Positions 10,425 to 20,556 of a stretch of DNA of 64,000 nt are shown here, piece by piece. Under the pieces are notes generated by a model. The model did not search any database. It saw only the letters and a list, made by a program, of their open reading frames with translations, and was not told where the DNA came from. Location: positions 1 through 64,000 of the forward strand of contig NZ_LJIC01000073.1 in assembly GCF_001295845.1 (NCBI RefSeq), written 5' to 3'. The first letter of the stretch is position 1. Every line of letters begins with the position of its first letter. A program made the position numbers and the translations under genes. This DNA is from Rhodopseudomonas sp. AAP120 (lineage in GTDB: Bacteria; Pseudomonadota; Alphaproteobacteria; Rhizobiales; Xanthobacteraceae).

Positions 10425-12035
10425 TTAATTCCTCTGGACGACGCACTGTCCGCCGGCAGATTTTAGGTTGCCGCAGACCTGCTGGGCCTCGTCGGGGGTT
10501 CCGAACGGGCCGACCATGGCCCGGTAGTAGACGCCCTTGCTGCCGAGGTCTGCGCGCTTGATCAGCGGCGGACGCGAGCCGAGAACGGACGGGAACTTGT
10601 TCTGCAGCGCCCGGTACGAAGCCTTGGCATCCGCCTCGCTCCGCTGGGACGAGATCTGCACCACATAGCCCCCGCTGGTCGCCGGCGTCTCCGCCGGAGG
10701 CAGCGCAGCTACCCGCTGATTGGTCTGCGCCGGCGCGTTCGGATTCAGCGACAGCGGCGCAGTGCCGGCCGATGCGTTGGCGTCCTCGACCTGCCGGGTC
10801 GCCGGCCGCTGCTGCTGGGCGGAGGGCGTCGGCGGCGTCCGCGCCGCTTGCTTGGCCGGCACGGTGTTCACCGGCGCGGCCGCCTGGTCCGCCTGATCCG
10901 GGCGGATGCTGAACGTCTTGATCCGGCGCGGCTCCTCGCTGCCACTCGCCCCATTGCTGGAAGGCGGCAGATTCGGGCGTTGCCCAGGCGAGACCGAGCC
11001 CACGGAGGGCGGATTGGGATTCGGATTAAGCTGTGGCAGGACCACCCGCGCGCCCTGCCCGGCGCGCGACGGATCTGCAGGCTGCTCCTCACGCGACACC
11101 AGCGCTTCAACGCCAGTGCCGGCAGCCAGCCGGTCTTGGATCGGCTTGCCGGCCGCATCGCCGGAGGCTGGCGCCGCCATCACCTTGGTCGGGGTCGGAT
11201 CGGCCTTGATCACCGGCGGCTCGCCGCTCCGGCTGCCGCCGCTGAAGGTGCGATACGCGAAGGCGCCGCCGGTACCGACCACGGCCAGCGCCAGCACCGC
11301 CGCCACCGTCACCATGCTGTTGCGGCGCGGCTTGACGGCGCGGGCGTCAGGCTCCTCGGCGTAGCCGTCATCGTATCCATAGGGAGATTCGGGATAGTTG
11401 GCGTCGGGCCGCACTTGGAACGGATCGGGCTGGCCGTACAGAGCATCATCGTAACGCGCCGGGACGAATTGCGGCTGCTCCAGCGGCAGAGACGGCTGCG
11501 CTGCAGCGTATGCATCGGGCGCAGCCCGCGGATCGATTTGCGCCTGACCGTACTGATGCGGATCGAACTGCTGATCGAACTGTTGCTGGTCGAACTGCGA
11601 GGGCTGAACCGGGACAGGATCGAACTGCGGCTGCTCGAACCGCGGCTCGGTGTATCTCGGCTGCTCATAGCCACGCGACTCCGCGAGACGCGGAGCGACG
11701 GCCTTCACGAAAGACGGCGGCTTGCTGAAGTCCGGACGCGGCGGCACCGGGGCCGGCTCAGGCTCGGCGGCGCGACGATGCTGCAGCCAGGACGGCATCG
11801 GTTGCTGTGGCGCATCGTCGTCGAGCGGCGGCAGTGGCGTGCTGGGGCGGAAATCGGTCGTACGCGACGCCGGCCGGCTTTGAGTCGGCGGCAGCTGGCT
11901 GCCGAACGGATCCGTTTGACCGATCAGTCGGGCGAGTTCGGCAAGCGGATCGTTGTCAGGCTTGTGCTGGGCGTAAGCTGCGCGGGTCTCTTCGTCATCC
12001 GCCGGAAAGGGTCGGTCGTGGTATCGATCGGTCAT
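10425..12035 (-). CDS. SPOR-domain inner-membrane protein
   Basis: The 536-residue product begins MTDRYHDRPFPADDEETRAA (12035; a frame to 12101 adds unlikely residues). A long cytoplasmic Pro/Gln-rich region with imperfect FDQQQFDQQFDPHQ-like repeats precedes one membrane helix (SMVTVAAVLALAVVGTGGAFA), then a disordered periplasmic linker and a C-terminal SPOR domain (about residues 455-536, GGYVVQISSQRSEADAKASY ... VYYRAMVGPFGTPDEAQQVC). SPOR domains bind denuded septal glycan, which suggests a role at the division site or in envelope maintenance. It lies between argS and nagZ, a usual place in this group. Confidence 0.88.
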   Translation of the reverse strand: MTDRYHDRPFPADDEETRAAYAQHKPDNDPLAELARLIGQTDPFGSQLPPTQSRPASRTTDFRPSTPLPPLDDDAPQQPMPSWLQHRRAAEPEPAPVPPRPDFSKPPSFVKAVAPRLAESRGYEQPRYTEPRFEQPQFDPVPVQPSQFDQQQFDQQFDPHQYGQAQIDPRAAPDAYAAAQPSLPLEQPQFVPARYDDALYGQPDPFQVRPDANYPESPYGYDDGYAEEPDARAVKPRRNSMVTVAAVLALAVVGTGGAFAYRTFSGGSRSGEPPVIKADPTPTKVMAAPASGDAAGKPIQDRLAAGTGVEALVSREEQPADPSRAGQGARVVLPQLNPNPNPPSVGSVSPGQRPNLPPSSNGASGSEEPRRIKTFSIRPDQADQAAAPVNTVPAKQAARTPPTPSAQQQRPATRQVEDANASAGTAPLSLNPNAPAQTNQRVAALPPAETPATSGGYVVQISSQRSEADAKASYRALQNKFPSVLGSRPPLIKRADLGSKGVYYRAMVGPFGTPDEAQQVCGNLKSAGGQCVVQRN

Positions 12036-12137
12036 GTGATGTCGCGTCCCATTCGGGAAAGCCGCCAAAACCCGCTTGCGCAGACGATAAGCCGCTCTCA
12101 AAAGCCGCCACAGATCCCCAATCTGACCGGCCGTCCC

Positions 12138-13931
12138 CTATCGCATCTCGTCCGGCGCAGTGACGCCGAGAATGGCAAGCCCCGATGCCAGAACCGAGAC
12201 GACGCCCTGAACCATCGCCAGTCGCGCCCTGCTAATCTCTGCATCATTATTGATAATGAAGCGTAAATGAGGCGCATCACGCCCGCGCGTCCAGTGCGCG
12301 TGGAATTCGCTGGCAAGTTCGTAGAGGTAGAACGCGACCCGGTGAGGCTCGTGCGCCACGGCCGCGGCTTCCACGGTCCGCGGAAACAGCGCCAGCCGGC
12401 GGAGCAGATCGAGCTCGGCAGGATCGGTCAGCCGTTCGACAGCAGCATCCTTCAGGAATGCGATCCGGGCATCCGTCGCCTCGGGCAGATCTGGAAACAG
12501 CTCGCGCGCGTTGCGGAAGATCGAGTGGCCCCGGGCGTGGCCGTACTGCACGTAGAACACCGGGTTGTCCTTCGACTGCTCGATCACCTTGGCGAGGTCG
12601 AAGTCGAGCACCGCGTCGTTCTTGCGGAACAGCATCATGAACCGAACGGCGTCCGAGCCGACTTCATCCACGACTTCACGTAGCGTCACGAAGTCCCCGG
12701 CCCGCTTGGACATTTTCACCGGCTCGCCGTTCCGCAGCAGGCGAACGAGCTGAACGATCTTGACGTCGAGCGTGCCCTTTCCGGCGGTCACCGCCTGGAC
12801 GGCGGCCTGCATCCGCTTGATGTAGCCGCCGTGGTCGGCACCGAGCACGTCGACCAAAGTGGGGCAGCCGGCGTCGAACTTCACCTTGTGATAGGCGATA
12901 TCCGAGGCGAAGTACGTGTAGGAGCCGTCCGATTTCAGCAGAGGCCGGTCGACGTCGTCGCCATAGGCAGTGGCGCGGAACAGCGTCTGCTCGCGATCCT
13001 CATAGTCCTCGACCGGCGCGCCCTTCGGAGGCGGCAGGCGGCCTTGATAGACGTCGCCCTTGGCGCGCAGGAAGTCGATGGTGTCGGCGACACGGTTACG
13101 CTCGCCCTCGATCAGCGAGCGCTCCGAGAAGAACACTTCGTGGGTGATTGAAAGGGCAGCGAGATCGCCCTTGATCATGTCCATCATCATCGCAATGGAC
13201 TTGGCACGGACAATCGGAAGCCACTGCGCTTCGGACATATCTTTCAGCGCCGCACCGTGCTCGGCCTTCAGCGCTTGCCCGACCGGCACGAGATAATCGC
13301 CCGGGTAGAGTCCTTCGGGGATTTCGCCGATAGCCTGGCCCAGCGCCTCGCGGTACCGCAGGAACGCGGAGCGCGCCAGCACGTCGACCTGCGCGCCGGC
13401 GTCGTTGATGTAGTACTCGCGGGTGACGTCGTAGCCGGCGGCATCCAGCAGATTGGCCAGCGCGTCGCCGAACACGGCGCCGCGGCAATGGCCGACATGC
13501 ATCGGGCCCGTCGGATTGGCGGAGACGTATTCGATATTCACCCTCTCGCCGCTTCCAATCCCGGAGCGCCCATAATCGTCGCCGGCGGCCAGCACCTCCC
13601 GCAGCGCCTGCGCCCACACGGCCGGCTTCAGAGTGAGGTTGATGAAGCCCGGGCCGGCGATCGCCACCTCGGCGATTTCGTGCTCCGCCCGCAGCTTGTC
13701 GGCGATCTTGTCGGCCAGATCGCGCGGCTTCGCCTTGGCATCCTTGGCCAGCACCATCGCCGCATTGGTCGCCATGTCGCCGTGCGAGGCGTCCTTCGGC
13801 GGCTCGACCACGATACGCGCCAGATCGATCCCGGCCGGCAGCGCGCCCTCGCCGATCAGCGCGGCGCAGGCGGCGTGCACCCGCGACAGAACATGGGCAA
13901 AAAGATGCGTGGACGTGGTTTGATCGGACAT
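12138..13931 (-). CDS. argS: Arginyl-tRNA synthetase
   Basis: Class I synthetase that charges tRNA-Arg. The 597-residue product carries the Arg-tRNA synthetase N-terminal domain (about 10-100), the HIGH-type signature in [20 protein letters not shown], the KMSKR-loop [14 protein letters not shown] and the C-terminal DALR anticodon-binding domain ([20 protein letters not shown] onward). Length matches the family. It is followed by the SPOR gene and preceded by dgt on the same strand. Confidence 0.96.
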   Translation of the reverse strand: MSDQTTSTHLFAHVLSRVHAACAALIGEGALPAGIDLARIVVEPPKDASHGDMATNAAMVLAKDAKAKPRDLADKIADKLRAEHEIAEVAIAGPGFINLTLKPAVWAQALREVLAAGDDYGRSGIGSGERVNIEYVSANPTGPMHVGHCRGAVFGDALANLLDAAGYDVTREYYINDAGAQVDVLARSAFLRYREALGQAIGEIPEGLYPGDYLVPVGQALKAEHGAALKDMSEAQWLPIVRAKSIAMMMDMIKGDLAALSITHEVFFSERSLIEGERNRVADTIDFLRAKGDVYQGRLPPPKGAPVEDYEDREQTLFRATAYGDDVDRPLLKSDGSYTYFASDIAYHKVKFDAGCPTLVDVLGADHGGYIKRMQAAVQAVTAGKGTLDVKIVQLVRLLRNGEPVKMSKRAGDFVTLREVVDEVGSDAVRFMMLFRKNDAVLDFDLAKVIEQSKDNPVFYVQYGHARGHSIFRNARELFPDLPEATDARIAFLKDAAVERLTDPAELDLLRRLALFPRTVEAAAVAHEPHRVAFYLYELASEFHAHWTRGRDAPHLRFIINNDAEISRARLAMVQGVVSVLASGLAILGVTAPDEMR

Positions 13932-13979
13932 GGCTGCAATGGGATTGGAAAGGCGGCCATTCGGCCGGTCCGGCGCCGC

Positions 13980-15194
13980 CTAACGCAATTCCGGGGTCGA
14001 GTCAAAGAGCCGCTGGTGCTCGTTCAAGGCGTAGCGGTCGGTCATACCGGCGATGAAGTTGCGGATCCGGCGAAAGCGGTCCGCCTCGCACTCGGCCACC
14101 GGGCCATCGGCCGGCAGCCAGTCGGGCGGCAGATCGGCGGGATGGTCGCAGTACCGCTGGAAAAGGTCCGCAACGATCGCCTCGGCATCCCGCATGACCG
14201 CCATCACCCGGTCTGCCCGGTACATGTGGGTCCAAAGGAAGGCCTTGATCGCGGCCTCCGCCGTCGCGAGGTCCGCCGGGAAGGCGACCATCGCCGTCGT
14301 CGCATGGCGCACCTCCTCCGGTGATCGCGGCGCCGCAGCCGTCAGCCGTCGCACCGTCTCGGCCGTGACGCCGCGGATCAGCCGCGAGATCAGTTCCCGC
14401 ACAAGCTCCGCGCCCCGCCGGCTCTCGGCTAGAACCGGATACTGACGATCGATGTCCGCAATGATCGCCGCCGTCAGTGGCACGGCGCGCAGATCGTCGA
14501 CCCGGAACAGCCCGGCCCGCAGGCCGTCGTCGATATCGTGGGCGTCGTAGGCGATGTCGTCGGCGATGGCCGCGACCTGCGCTTCGAGCGAGGCGAAGCT
14601 CCAAAGCTGTAAGTCGAAGCGCTGGTTGAATTCGGCGATTCCGAGCGGCACGCCGTGCTCGGCGTAGCGCGGCAGCGGCGTGCCGGCACGGTCAGTCAGC
14701 GGGCCATTGTGCTTGACCACGCCCTCCAGCGTCTCCCAGGTCAGATTGAGCCCGTCGAACTCCGGATAGCGATGCTCCAGCGCGGTCAGCACCCGCAGCG
14801 TCTGGGCATTGTGGTCGAAGCCGCCGTGATCGCGCAGGCAGGCATCCAGCGCCCGCTCGCCGGCATGGCCGAACGGCGGATGGCCGAGGTCGTGCGCCAA
14901 CGCCAACGTCTCGGTGAGGTCCTCGTCGAGCCCGAGCTGGCGGGCGATCGCCCGGGCGATCTGGGCGACCTCCAGACTGTGGGTCAGCCGTGTGCGGTAG
15001 TGATCGCCCTCGTGGAAGACGAACACCTGGGTCTTGTGCTTGAGCCGGCGGAACGCGTTGGAGTGAATCACCCGATCGCAGTCGCGCCGGAACGCGCTGC
15101 GATTGCTGCTCGGCGGCTCGCCGAATTGCCGGCCGCGGCTGCGGTCCGGATCGCAGCCATAGGCTGCGCGAGGAGCTGCCATCCCGACCGACAC
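13980..15194 (-). CDS. dgt: Deoxyguanosinetriphosphate triphosphohydrolase-like HD protein
   Basis: The 404-residue product belongs to the dGTPase family, which hydrolyses dNTPs to deoxynucleosides and triphosphate. It has the N-terminal [20 protein letters not shown] region, [20 protein letters not shown] and the HD metal-binding motif [16 protein letters not shown]. The length fits the shorter, type-2 (dgtP-like) subfamily. The GTG at 15194 has an AAGGA about ten bases upstream; an ATG at 15182 is an alternative. It is divergent from erpA with about 110 bases between them. Confidence 0.92.
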   Translation of the reverse strand: MSVGMAAPRAAYGCDPDRSRGRQFGEPPSSNRSAFRRDCDRVIHSNAFRRLKHKTQVFVFHEGDHYRTRLTHSLEVAQIARAIARQLGLDEDLTETLALAHDLGHPPFGHAGERALDACLRDHGGFDHNAQTLRVLTALEHRYPEFDGLNLTWETLEGVVKHNGPLTDRAGTPLPRYAEHGVPLGIAEFNQRFDLQLWSFASLEAQVAAIADDIAYDAHDIDDGLRAGLFRVDDLRAVPLTAAIIADIDRQYPVLAESRRGAELVRELISRLIRGVTAETVRRLTAAAPRSPEEVRHATTAMVAFPADLATAEAAIKAFLWTHMYRADRVMAVMRDAEAIVADLFQRYCDHPADLPPDWLPADGPVAECEADRFRRIRNFIAGMTDRYALNEHQRLFDSTPELR

Positions 15195-15303
15195 GCTGAA
15201 GCTATCCTTGACCCGTTTGATTCTGCGTTGCGGTGCACTTAACTATGGCTTGCATGGAAATCCAATGACGGCACAATCCCTATCCGGGATTATGGAGCGA
15301 CAG

Positions 15304-15636
15304 ATGACCGACACCAGCGTCACCATCAGCGAGCGCGCGGCGCGCCGGATCGGCGAAATCCTCAGGGGCGAAGGCGACGGCGCGATGCTGCGGATCAGCG
15401 TCGAGGGCGGCGGCTGTTCGGGTTTTCAATACAAGTTCGACGTCGACCGCGCCAAGACCGACGATGACCTGGTGATCGCGCGCGACGGAGCGGTAGTGCT
15501 GGTCGATTCCGCCTCTGTGCCGTTTCTGGCAGGCTCCGAGGTCGATTTCGTCGACGACCTGATCGGCGCGTCGTTTCGCGTCAACAATCCCAACGCGACC
15601 GCGTCCTGCGGCTGCGGCACCAGCTTCTCGATCTGA
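15304..15636 (+). CDS. erpA: Iron-sulfur cluster insertion protein ErpA/IscA-type
   Basis: The 110-residue A-type carrier delivers Fe-S clusters to apoproteins. MTDTSVTISERAARRIGEIL is the family start; the three cysteines are in VEGGGCSGFQY and TASCGCGTSFSI, in the usual C-x(n)-CGC arrangement. ATG at 15304 is preceded by GGAG with six bases spacing; upstream in-frame starts are less likely. ErpA versus IscA cannot be separated by eye; the position next to dgt is typical for erpA-like genes in Rhizobiales. Confidence 0.93.
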   Translation: MTDTSVTISERAARRIGEILRGEGDGAMLRISVEGGGCSGFQYKFDVDRAKTDDDLVIARDGAVVLVDSASVPFLAGSEVDFVDDLIGASFRVNNPNATASCGCGTSFSI

Positions 15637-15741
15637 TCTCGGCGAACGCGGTCGCCGGGAGAGCTCGGCATGCAAGATCTCCCGGCTGCTTCTGCTACCG
15701 AACGGATCAGGAGCCGCTCGGCTTACCAACCCGGCGGCGGC

Positions 15742-16704
15742 TTACGAGAACGTGCCCGTGGTCCCCGCGAGATTGGTACACATCGTTCCCTTGAACGGGC
15801 CGTTGGTCGGACCGACCTGATATTCCTTGAACACAGTCAGGCCGCCCGGATTGTTGAGGTTGGTGATCGTCGTCGGCAGATCAAAGTTGACGGCATTACC
15901 GGTCGAGATCACGCCGGTGCCGGCTTCGTTCTTCACCACCGCGTTGGGGGCGATCGTCGCCAGCAGGCCGCTCGGAGTGACGGAGCGCTCGACCAGACCG
16001 AGCGTGCCGTCCGCCAGCGAGCTCACCGCCATGTTCCGCACCGTCCAGGTCCCGTCGACGTTGTAGGTCACGTTGAAAGTGGTGAAGCCCGGGGTCGCGT
16101 CGCACAGCGCGGCGTTGATCGACGAACTGGTGAAATTCATCACCGTGCCCGCCGTGTAGGTGCCGGTCTGCACGTAGAACTTGATGATCGGCTGACAGTC
16201 GAGATTGTTGTTCGGCTGAGCCGTCACGAAGTTCGACAGGGTGATGGCGCCGGACAGCGCTTGCACAGCAGAGCCGGCGTTGTAGTTGGTCAGCACGGGG
16301 TTGAAAGTCGGCGTGACGATCCGGAACGATCCCGCCTGCGGGCCCGCCGTATAGGTCGGAACCGACAGACCCAGCGAGGGCGACACGGTCATGTTGGTGG
16401 TGTTGTTGGTCTGCGGTCCACCGGCCGCCGACGTCAGGTTGATCGCCTGAATCGCGGCGAGCTGGCCGGACGGCTGGCCGATCTGAGGCGGCTGGACCTG
16501 CTGCTGAACGCCCGCGTAGTACTGCAGGATCATCGTGAAGGTGAGAACCGCGCCCGACGTGCTGTAGGGCAGCAACGCCTGGCTGTACAGGCTGTTGGTG
16601 TAGACCTGCTGGCCACCGGAATATGCGGCCGGCTGCTGGAAGAAGAAGAAGTTCTGGATCGTGGTGCTGTTGTTGGTGACGTTGATCGTGATGGTCGTCG
16701 GCAT
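15742..16704 (-). CDS. Unrecognised Asn/Thr/Gln-rich protein
   Basis: The 320-residue product starts MPTTITINVTNNSTTIQNFF, at an ATG with a strong AGGAGG site six bases upstream (16704; an ATG-like start at 16725 is less likely). It has no signal peptide or membrane helix. Composition is rich in Asn, Thr, Gln and Ser with few charges, and short alternating hydrophobic stretches suggest an all-beta protein. A segment FFFFQQPAAYSGGQQVYTNS near the N-terminus is distinctive. Four cysteines occur in the last two-thirds. I do not recognise a family. It lies beside an XRE regulator gene on the same strand, which may control it. Confidence 0.75.
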   Translation of the reverse strand: MPTTITINVTNNSTTIQNFFFFQQPAAYSGGQQVYTNSLYSQALLPYSTSGAVLTFTMILQYYAGVQQQVQPPQIGQPSGQLAAIQAINLTSAAGGPQTNNTTNMTVSPSLGLSVPTYTAGPQAGSFRIVTPTFNPVLTNYNAGSAVQALSGAITLSNFVTAQPNNNLDCQPIIKFYVQTGTYTAGTVMNFTSSSINAALCDATPGFTTFNVTYNVDGTWTVRNMAVSSLADGTLGLVERSVTPSGLLATIAPNAVVKNEAGTGVISTGNAVNFDLPTTITNLNNPGGLTVFKEYQVGPTNGPFKGTMCTNLAGTTGTFS

Positions 16705-16858
16705 TTTGACCTCCTGCCGGGTCACCCGGCCAGATTACCCGCTGGCGTGAATCGACCAGCCATCACAACCTATACGTGCATGTCGTCCCGAGCGATCGCT
16801 TATGATTGCACCTCATGCAAGGCCCCAGGCGCGGCCCTTGCGGGCAGCGCAAGCCGCG

Positions 16859-17215
16859 TCACAACCCCTGCTGCTTCGTCACAATGGATTGGATGAAGGC
16901 GGCGAGCAGGAGTTTGGACTGCTCGCTCAACGCCGTGTCGGCCTGACGCATGCTTGCCAGGAATCCGGACTCCGAACACGGTGGCGCGACCTGCGGCCGA
17001 GGCGCGTCGATCGGGCCTGCGCCAGTCAGAAACCAATCGAGCGAGATATCGAGAGCCGTGCAAAGCATAACCGCATGCTCCACCGACATCGGCCCATCAT
17101 TCTTCCACCGCGTGACCGTGCTCTCGTTGACGCCGATCGCAAATGCCAAAGCATGCTGTTTGGTCATGCCCCTCAACCGCATCGCCTGAACCATCCTGTC
17201 GCCGCGGCTGGACAT
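16859..17215 (-). CDS. XRE-family helix-turn-helix regulator
   Basis: The 118-residue product has an N-terminal HTH_XRE domain: MRLRGMTKQHALAFAIGV, NESTVTRWKNDGPMSVEHAV and LDISLDWFLTGAG, typical of Cro/C1-type repressors. The C-terminal half has no recognised sensor. It is upstream of the unrecognised Asn/Thr-rich gene with about 155 bases between; both are on the minus strand, which suggests local regulation. An inverted repeat at 17311-17334 lies about 95 bases upstream of its start. Confidence 0.88.
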   Translation of the reverse strand: MSSRGDRMVQAMRLRGMTKQHALAFAIGVNESTVTRWKNDGPMSVEHAVMLCTALDISLDWFLTGAGPIDAPRPQVAPPCSESGFLASMRQADTALSEQSKLLLAAFIQSIVTKQQGL

Positions 17216-17310
17216 TCCGACGCCTCGAAGCCAGCTCCCTCACCACAACTTTAACGCGCATCTACGTCTTCTGGAGTAAAACTGGACCCCGTGAGGTTAC
17301 GAGGGACAAG

Positions 17311-17334
17311 GCGTCAGGGTTCGCGCACTGACGC
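17311..17334. promoter_or_regulatory. Inverted repeat upstream of XRE gene
   Basis: GCGTCAG and CTGACGC form perfect 7-base arms around a 10-base centre. It lies between the 3' end of the RND permease gene and the 5' end of the XRE gene, both minus strand. It could be an operator for the XRE protein or a weak terminator; no T-run follows on either strand. Confidence 0.35.
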
Positions 17335-17426
17335 ACGCACTGCGAAGGGTGCCCCACGATCTGGGAGGAAAGCCTACACCCGCCCTTCGGTCAAACCGGC
17401 CGGCGGCGGTCTCGTGGCGCTGCCGG

Positions 17427-20400
17427 TTACTCGGCGGCCGTGGCGTGCGGGCGCACATCCTCACGGACGTCTTCGAGCTGCGGTTCGAGCCGGCGCTTCA
17501 ATCGGCGGTCGATCTTGTCGAGATAGATGTAAATCACCGGGGTGATGAACAGCGTCAGCAGCTGCGACAGCAGCAGGCCGCCGACCACGGCGACGCCGAG
17601 GGGCTGACGCAGTTCGGCGCCGGCGCCGGCACCGAGCGCGATCGGCAGGGTGCCGAAGATCGCCGATAACGTCGTCATCATGATCGGCCGGAAGCGCAGC
17701 AGCGCCGCCTCGCGGATCGCGTGTTCGGCCGACAGCCCGACGCGGCGCCGCTCCAGCGCGAAATCGACCATCATGATGGCGTTCTTCTTGACGATGCCGA
17801 CCAGCATGACGATGCCGATCATCGCGATCACCGACAGCTCCATCTTGAACAGCATCAGCGTCAGGATCGCGCCGATGCCGGCCGACGGCAGGCCGGAGAT
17901 GATCGTGATCGGATGGATGAAGCTCTCGTAGAGAATGCCGAGGATCACGAAGGCGGCGAACACCGCGGCGAGGATCAGCACGCCCTGCCCGCGCAGGCTT
18001 TCCTGGAACACCTGCGCGGTGCCGGAGAAGCCGGTGAAGATCGTCGCCGGCAGATTTGAGTCGCGCTCGATCTGAGTGATGCGATCGACCGCCTCGCCGA
18101 GCGAGCGGCCTTCGGCGAGATTGAACGAGATCGTCACCGCGGGCTGCTGGCCCTGGTGGTTGATCTGCAGCGCGCCGATGCTCGGCACCGTCCGCGCCAC
18201 GGCTTCGATCGGGATCGTCTGGTTGTTGGCCGTCTTCAGATACAGCTTCGACAAATCGTTCGGATCGACGCGGAATTGCGGCTGTACCTCGAGGATGATC
18301 TGGTAATCGTTGGTCGGCGTATAAATCGTGCCGATCTGCCGCGAGCCGTAGGCGTTATAAAGCTGGTTGCGGACCTGATCGACGGTGATGCCGTAGACGG
18401 CGGCCTTCTCGCGGTCGACTTCGACCGTCATCTGCGGATTGCGGATATAGAGGTCGGTAGTGACGTCGAGCAGACCCGGCAGCTTCGCGATCTTGTCGCG
18501 CATCTCGGGCGCTAGCCGATAAAGCGCCTCGGTGTCGCTGCCTTGCATCACGTACTGATACTGGCTCTTCGAGATGCGGCCGCCGACATTCAGGTTCTGG
18601 ATGCTCTGGAAGAATGCCTGGATGCCCGGGACCTGCGCGGCCTGCTGGCGCAGGCGCGTGATCACCTTCGGGGCGGGATCGCGCTCCTTGACCGGCTTCA
18701 GGCCGACGAACAATCGGCCGTAGTTCGCAGTCGGATTCGGGCCGCCGGCGCCGACCGTGCTGTTGATGTAGTCGACCGCCGGATCTTCGCGCAGGATCTG
18801 CACTAGCGCGAGCTGCCGCTCCTTCATCGCTTCGAACGAGGTATCGGTCGCCGCCTCGGTGACGCCTATCAGGAAGCCGGTGTCCTCCTGCGGAAAGAAG
18901 CCCTTCGGCACCACCATGTACAGATAGATCGTGCCGCCGAGCGTCGCGAAGGTCACCAGCAGCATCAGGAACTTGTGCGCGAGCACGCGGTCGAGCGCCC
19001 ATTCGTAGCCGCGCAGCCAGCCGGCGAACATCGCCTCGAAGGCGCGCAGCACTATGTTTTCGCGCTTGTTTGGATCGTGCGCCTTGAGCATCCGCGCGCA
19101 CAGCATCGGCGTCAGCGTCAGCGACACGAAGCCCGACACCAGGATGGCAATCGAGATCGTCACCGCGAATTCGCGGAACACCCGGCCGACGATGCCGCCC
19201 ATCAGCAGCACCGGGATGAACACCGCGATTAGCGACAGCGTGATCGAGATGATGGTGAAGCCGATCTCACGCGCGCCCTTCAGCGCCGCCTCGAACGGCC
19301 GCATGCCGTCCTCGATGTGCCGCATGATGTTCTCGAGCATGACGATGGCGTCGTCGACCACGAAGCCGACCGACAGCGTCAGCGCCAGCAGCGTCATGTT
19401 GTTGATCGAGAAGTCGAGCATGTACATCACGGCAAAGGTGCCGAGCAGCGAGATCGGCACCGCCAGCGCCGGGATGAAGGTCGCCGACGCCTTGCGCAGG
19501 AACAGGAAGATCACCAGCACGACCAGCACCACGGCGATCGCCAGCGTCTCCTGGACGTCGAACACCGCCTGCCGCACCGAGACCGAGCGGTCCATCGTCA
19601 CCGTCATCTCGACTGACGGCGGGATCTGCGCCCGCAGCGACGGCAGCCGCTCGCGCACCAGATCGACAACCGCCACCGTATTGGCGTCGGGCTGCTTCTG
19701 GATCGCCAGCACGATGGCGCGATCGTCGTTCAGCCAGGTGGCGAGCCGGTCGTTCTCGACGCTGTCGTAGATCCGCGCGACTTCGTCGAGCTTGACCGGC
19801 GAGCCGTTGCGCCACGCCACGACGATCTGGCGATAGTCGGCGGCCTTGTCCATCTGGCCGGAGGCCTGCAGCACGAAGTCCTGCTTCGGACCGCTCATGG
19901 TGCCGACCGGCGTCGACGAATTGGCGCGTGCGACCGCGGCGCGGATGTCCTCGAGCGACAGCCCGCGTGCCGCTGCGGCTTCAGGATCGGCCTGCACCCG
20001 CACGGCGAATTTCTGAGGCCCGTAGATCACCACCTGGGCGACGCCGGGGATCTGCGACAGCGCCTGGCCGATGGTGATGTCGCCGTATTCGTTGACGGCC
20101 GACAGCGGCAGCGTCGCCGAGCTCAGCGCCACGAACAGCACCGGAAACTCCGCGGGGTTCACCTTGCGGAAGCTCGGCGGCGTCGTCATTTCGATCGGCA
20201 GCCGCCGCTGCGCGATGGTCAGCGCCGTCTGTACGTCCAGCGCGGCCGCGTCGATATTGCGGCCGAGATCGAACTGGATGGTGATCACCGTCGTGCCTTG
20301 CGCCGAGTTCGACGACATCGACGAGATTCCGGCGATGGTCGAAAGCTGGCGCTCGATGATGCCGGCGACCGATGCCGCCATGGTGTCGGCGCTGGCGCCC

Positions 20401-20555
20401 GGCAGCGTCGCCGTCACCGCGATGGTCGGAAAGTCGACCTTCGGCAGCGCCGAGACCGGCAGCAACCGATAGCCGAACAGGCCGAACACGATCAGCGACG
20501 CGGTGATCAGCGTCGTCATCACCGGCCGGCGAATGCACAGCTCGGAGAGGGTCAT
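17427..20555 (-). CDS. RND multidrug efflux permease (HAE1 family)
   Basis: The 1042-residue inner-membrane transporter exports lipophilic compounds with proton motive force. MTLSELCIRRPVMTTLITAS, the TM4 region SVGFVVDDAIVMLENIMRHI (paired Asp of the proton relay), and RPIMMTTLSAIFGTLPIALG near the C-terminus are typical of MdtB/MdtC/AcrB proteins. Two copies of the 6-TM plus periplasmic-loop unit fit the length. It starts one base after the stop of the adaptor gene, so the pair is one operon; no TolC-type channel is next to it. The substrate is not predictable. Confidence 0.94.
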   Translation of the reverse strand: MTLSELCIRRPVMTTLITASLIVFGLFGYRLLPVSALPKVDFPTIAVTATLPGASADTMAASVAGIIERQLSTIAGISSMSSNSAQGTTVITIQFDLGRNIDAAALDVQTALTIAQRRLPIEMTTPPSFRKVNPAEFPVLFVALSSATLPLSAVNEYGDITIGQALSQIPGVAQVVIYGPQKFAVRVQADPEAAAARGLSLEDIRAAVARANSSTPVGTMSGPKQDFVLQASGQMDKAADYRQIVVAWRNGSPVKLDEVARIYDSVENDRLATWLNDDRAIVLAIQKQPDANTVAVVDLVRERLPSLRAQIPPSVEMTVTMDRSVSVRQAVFDVQETLAIAVVLVVLVIFLFLRKASATFIPALAVPISLLGTFAVMYMLDFSINNMTLLALTLSVGFVVDDAIVMLENIMRHIEDGMRPFEAALKGAREIGFTIISITLSLIAVFIPVLLMGGIVGRVFREFAVTISIAILVSGFVSLTLTPMLCARMLKAHDPNKRENIVLRAFEAMFAGWLRGYEWALDRVLAHKFLMLLVTFATLGGTIYLYMVVPKGFFPQEDTGFLIGVTEAATDTSFEAMKERQLALVQILREDPAVDYINSTVGAGGPNPTANYGRLFVGLKPVKERDPAPKVITRLRQQAAQVPGIQAFFQSIQNLNVGGRISKSQYQYVMQGSDTEALYRLAPEMRDKIAKLPGLLDVTTDLYIRNPQMTVEVDREKAAVYGITVDQVRNQLYNAYGSRQIGTIYTPTNDYQIILEVQPQFRVDPNDLSKLYLKTANNQTIPIEAVARTVPSIGALQINHQGQQPAVTISFNLAEGRSLGEAVDRITQIERDSNLPATIFTGFSGTAQVFQESLRGQGVLILAAVFAAFVILGILYESFIHPITIISGLPSAGIGAILTLMLFKMELSVIAMIGIVMLVGIVKKNAIMMVDFALERRRVGLSAEHAIREAALLRFRPIMMTTLSAIFGTLPIALGAGAGAELRQPLGVAVVGGLLLSQLLTLFITPVIYIYLDKIDRRLKRRLEPQLEDVREDVRPHATAAE

Positions 20556-20556
20556 G

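Noticed and set aside
10848..12266. 472-codon plus-strand frame opposite the SPOR gene
   Set aside because: Arg-rich and low-complexity, antisense to a well-supported gene; also overlaps argS 3' end.
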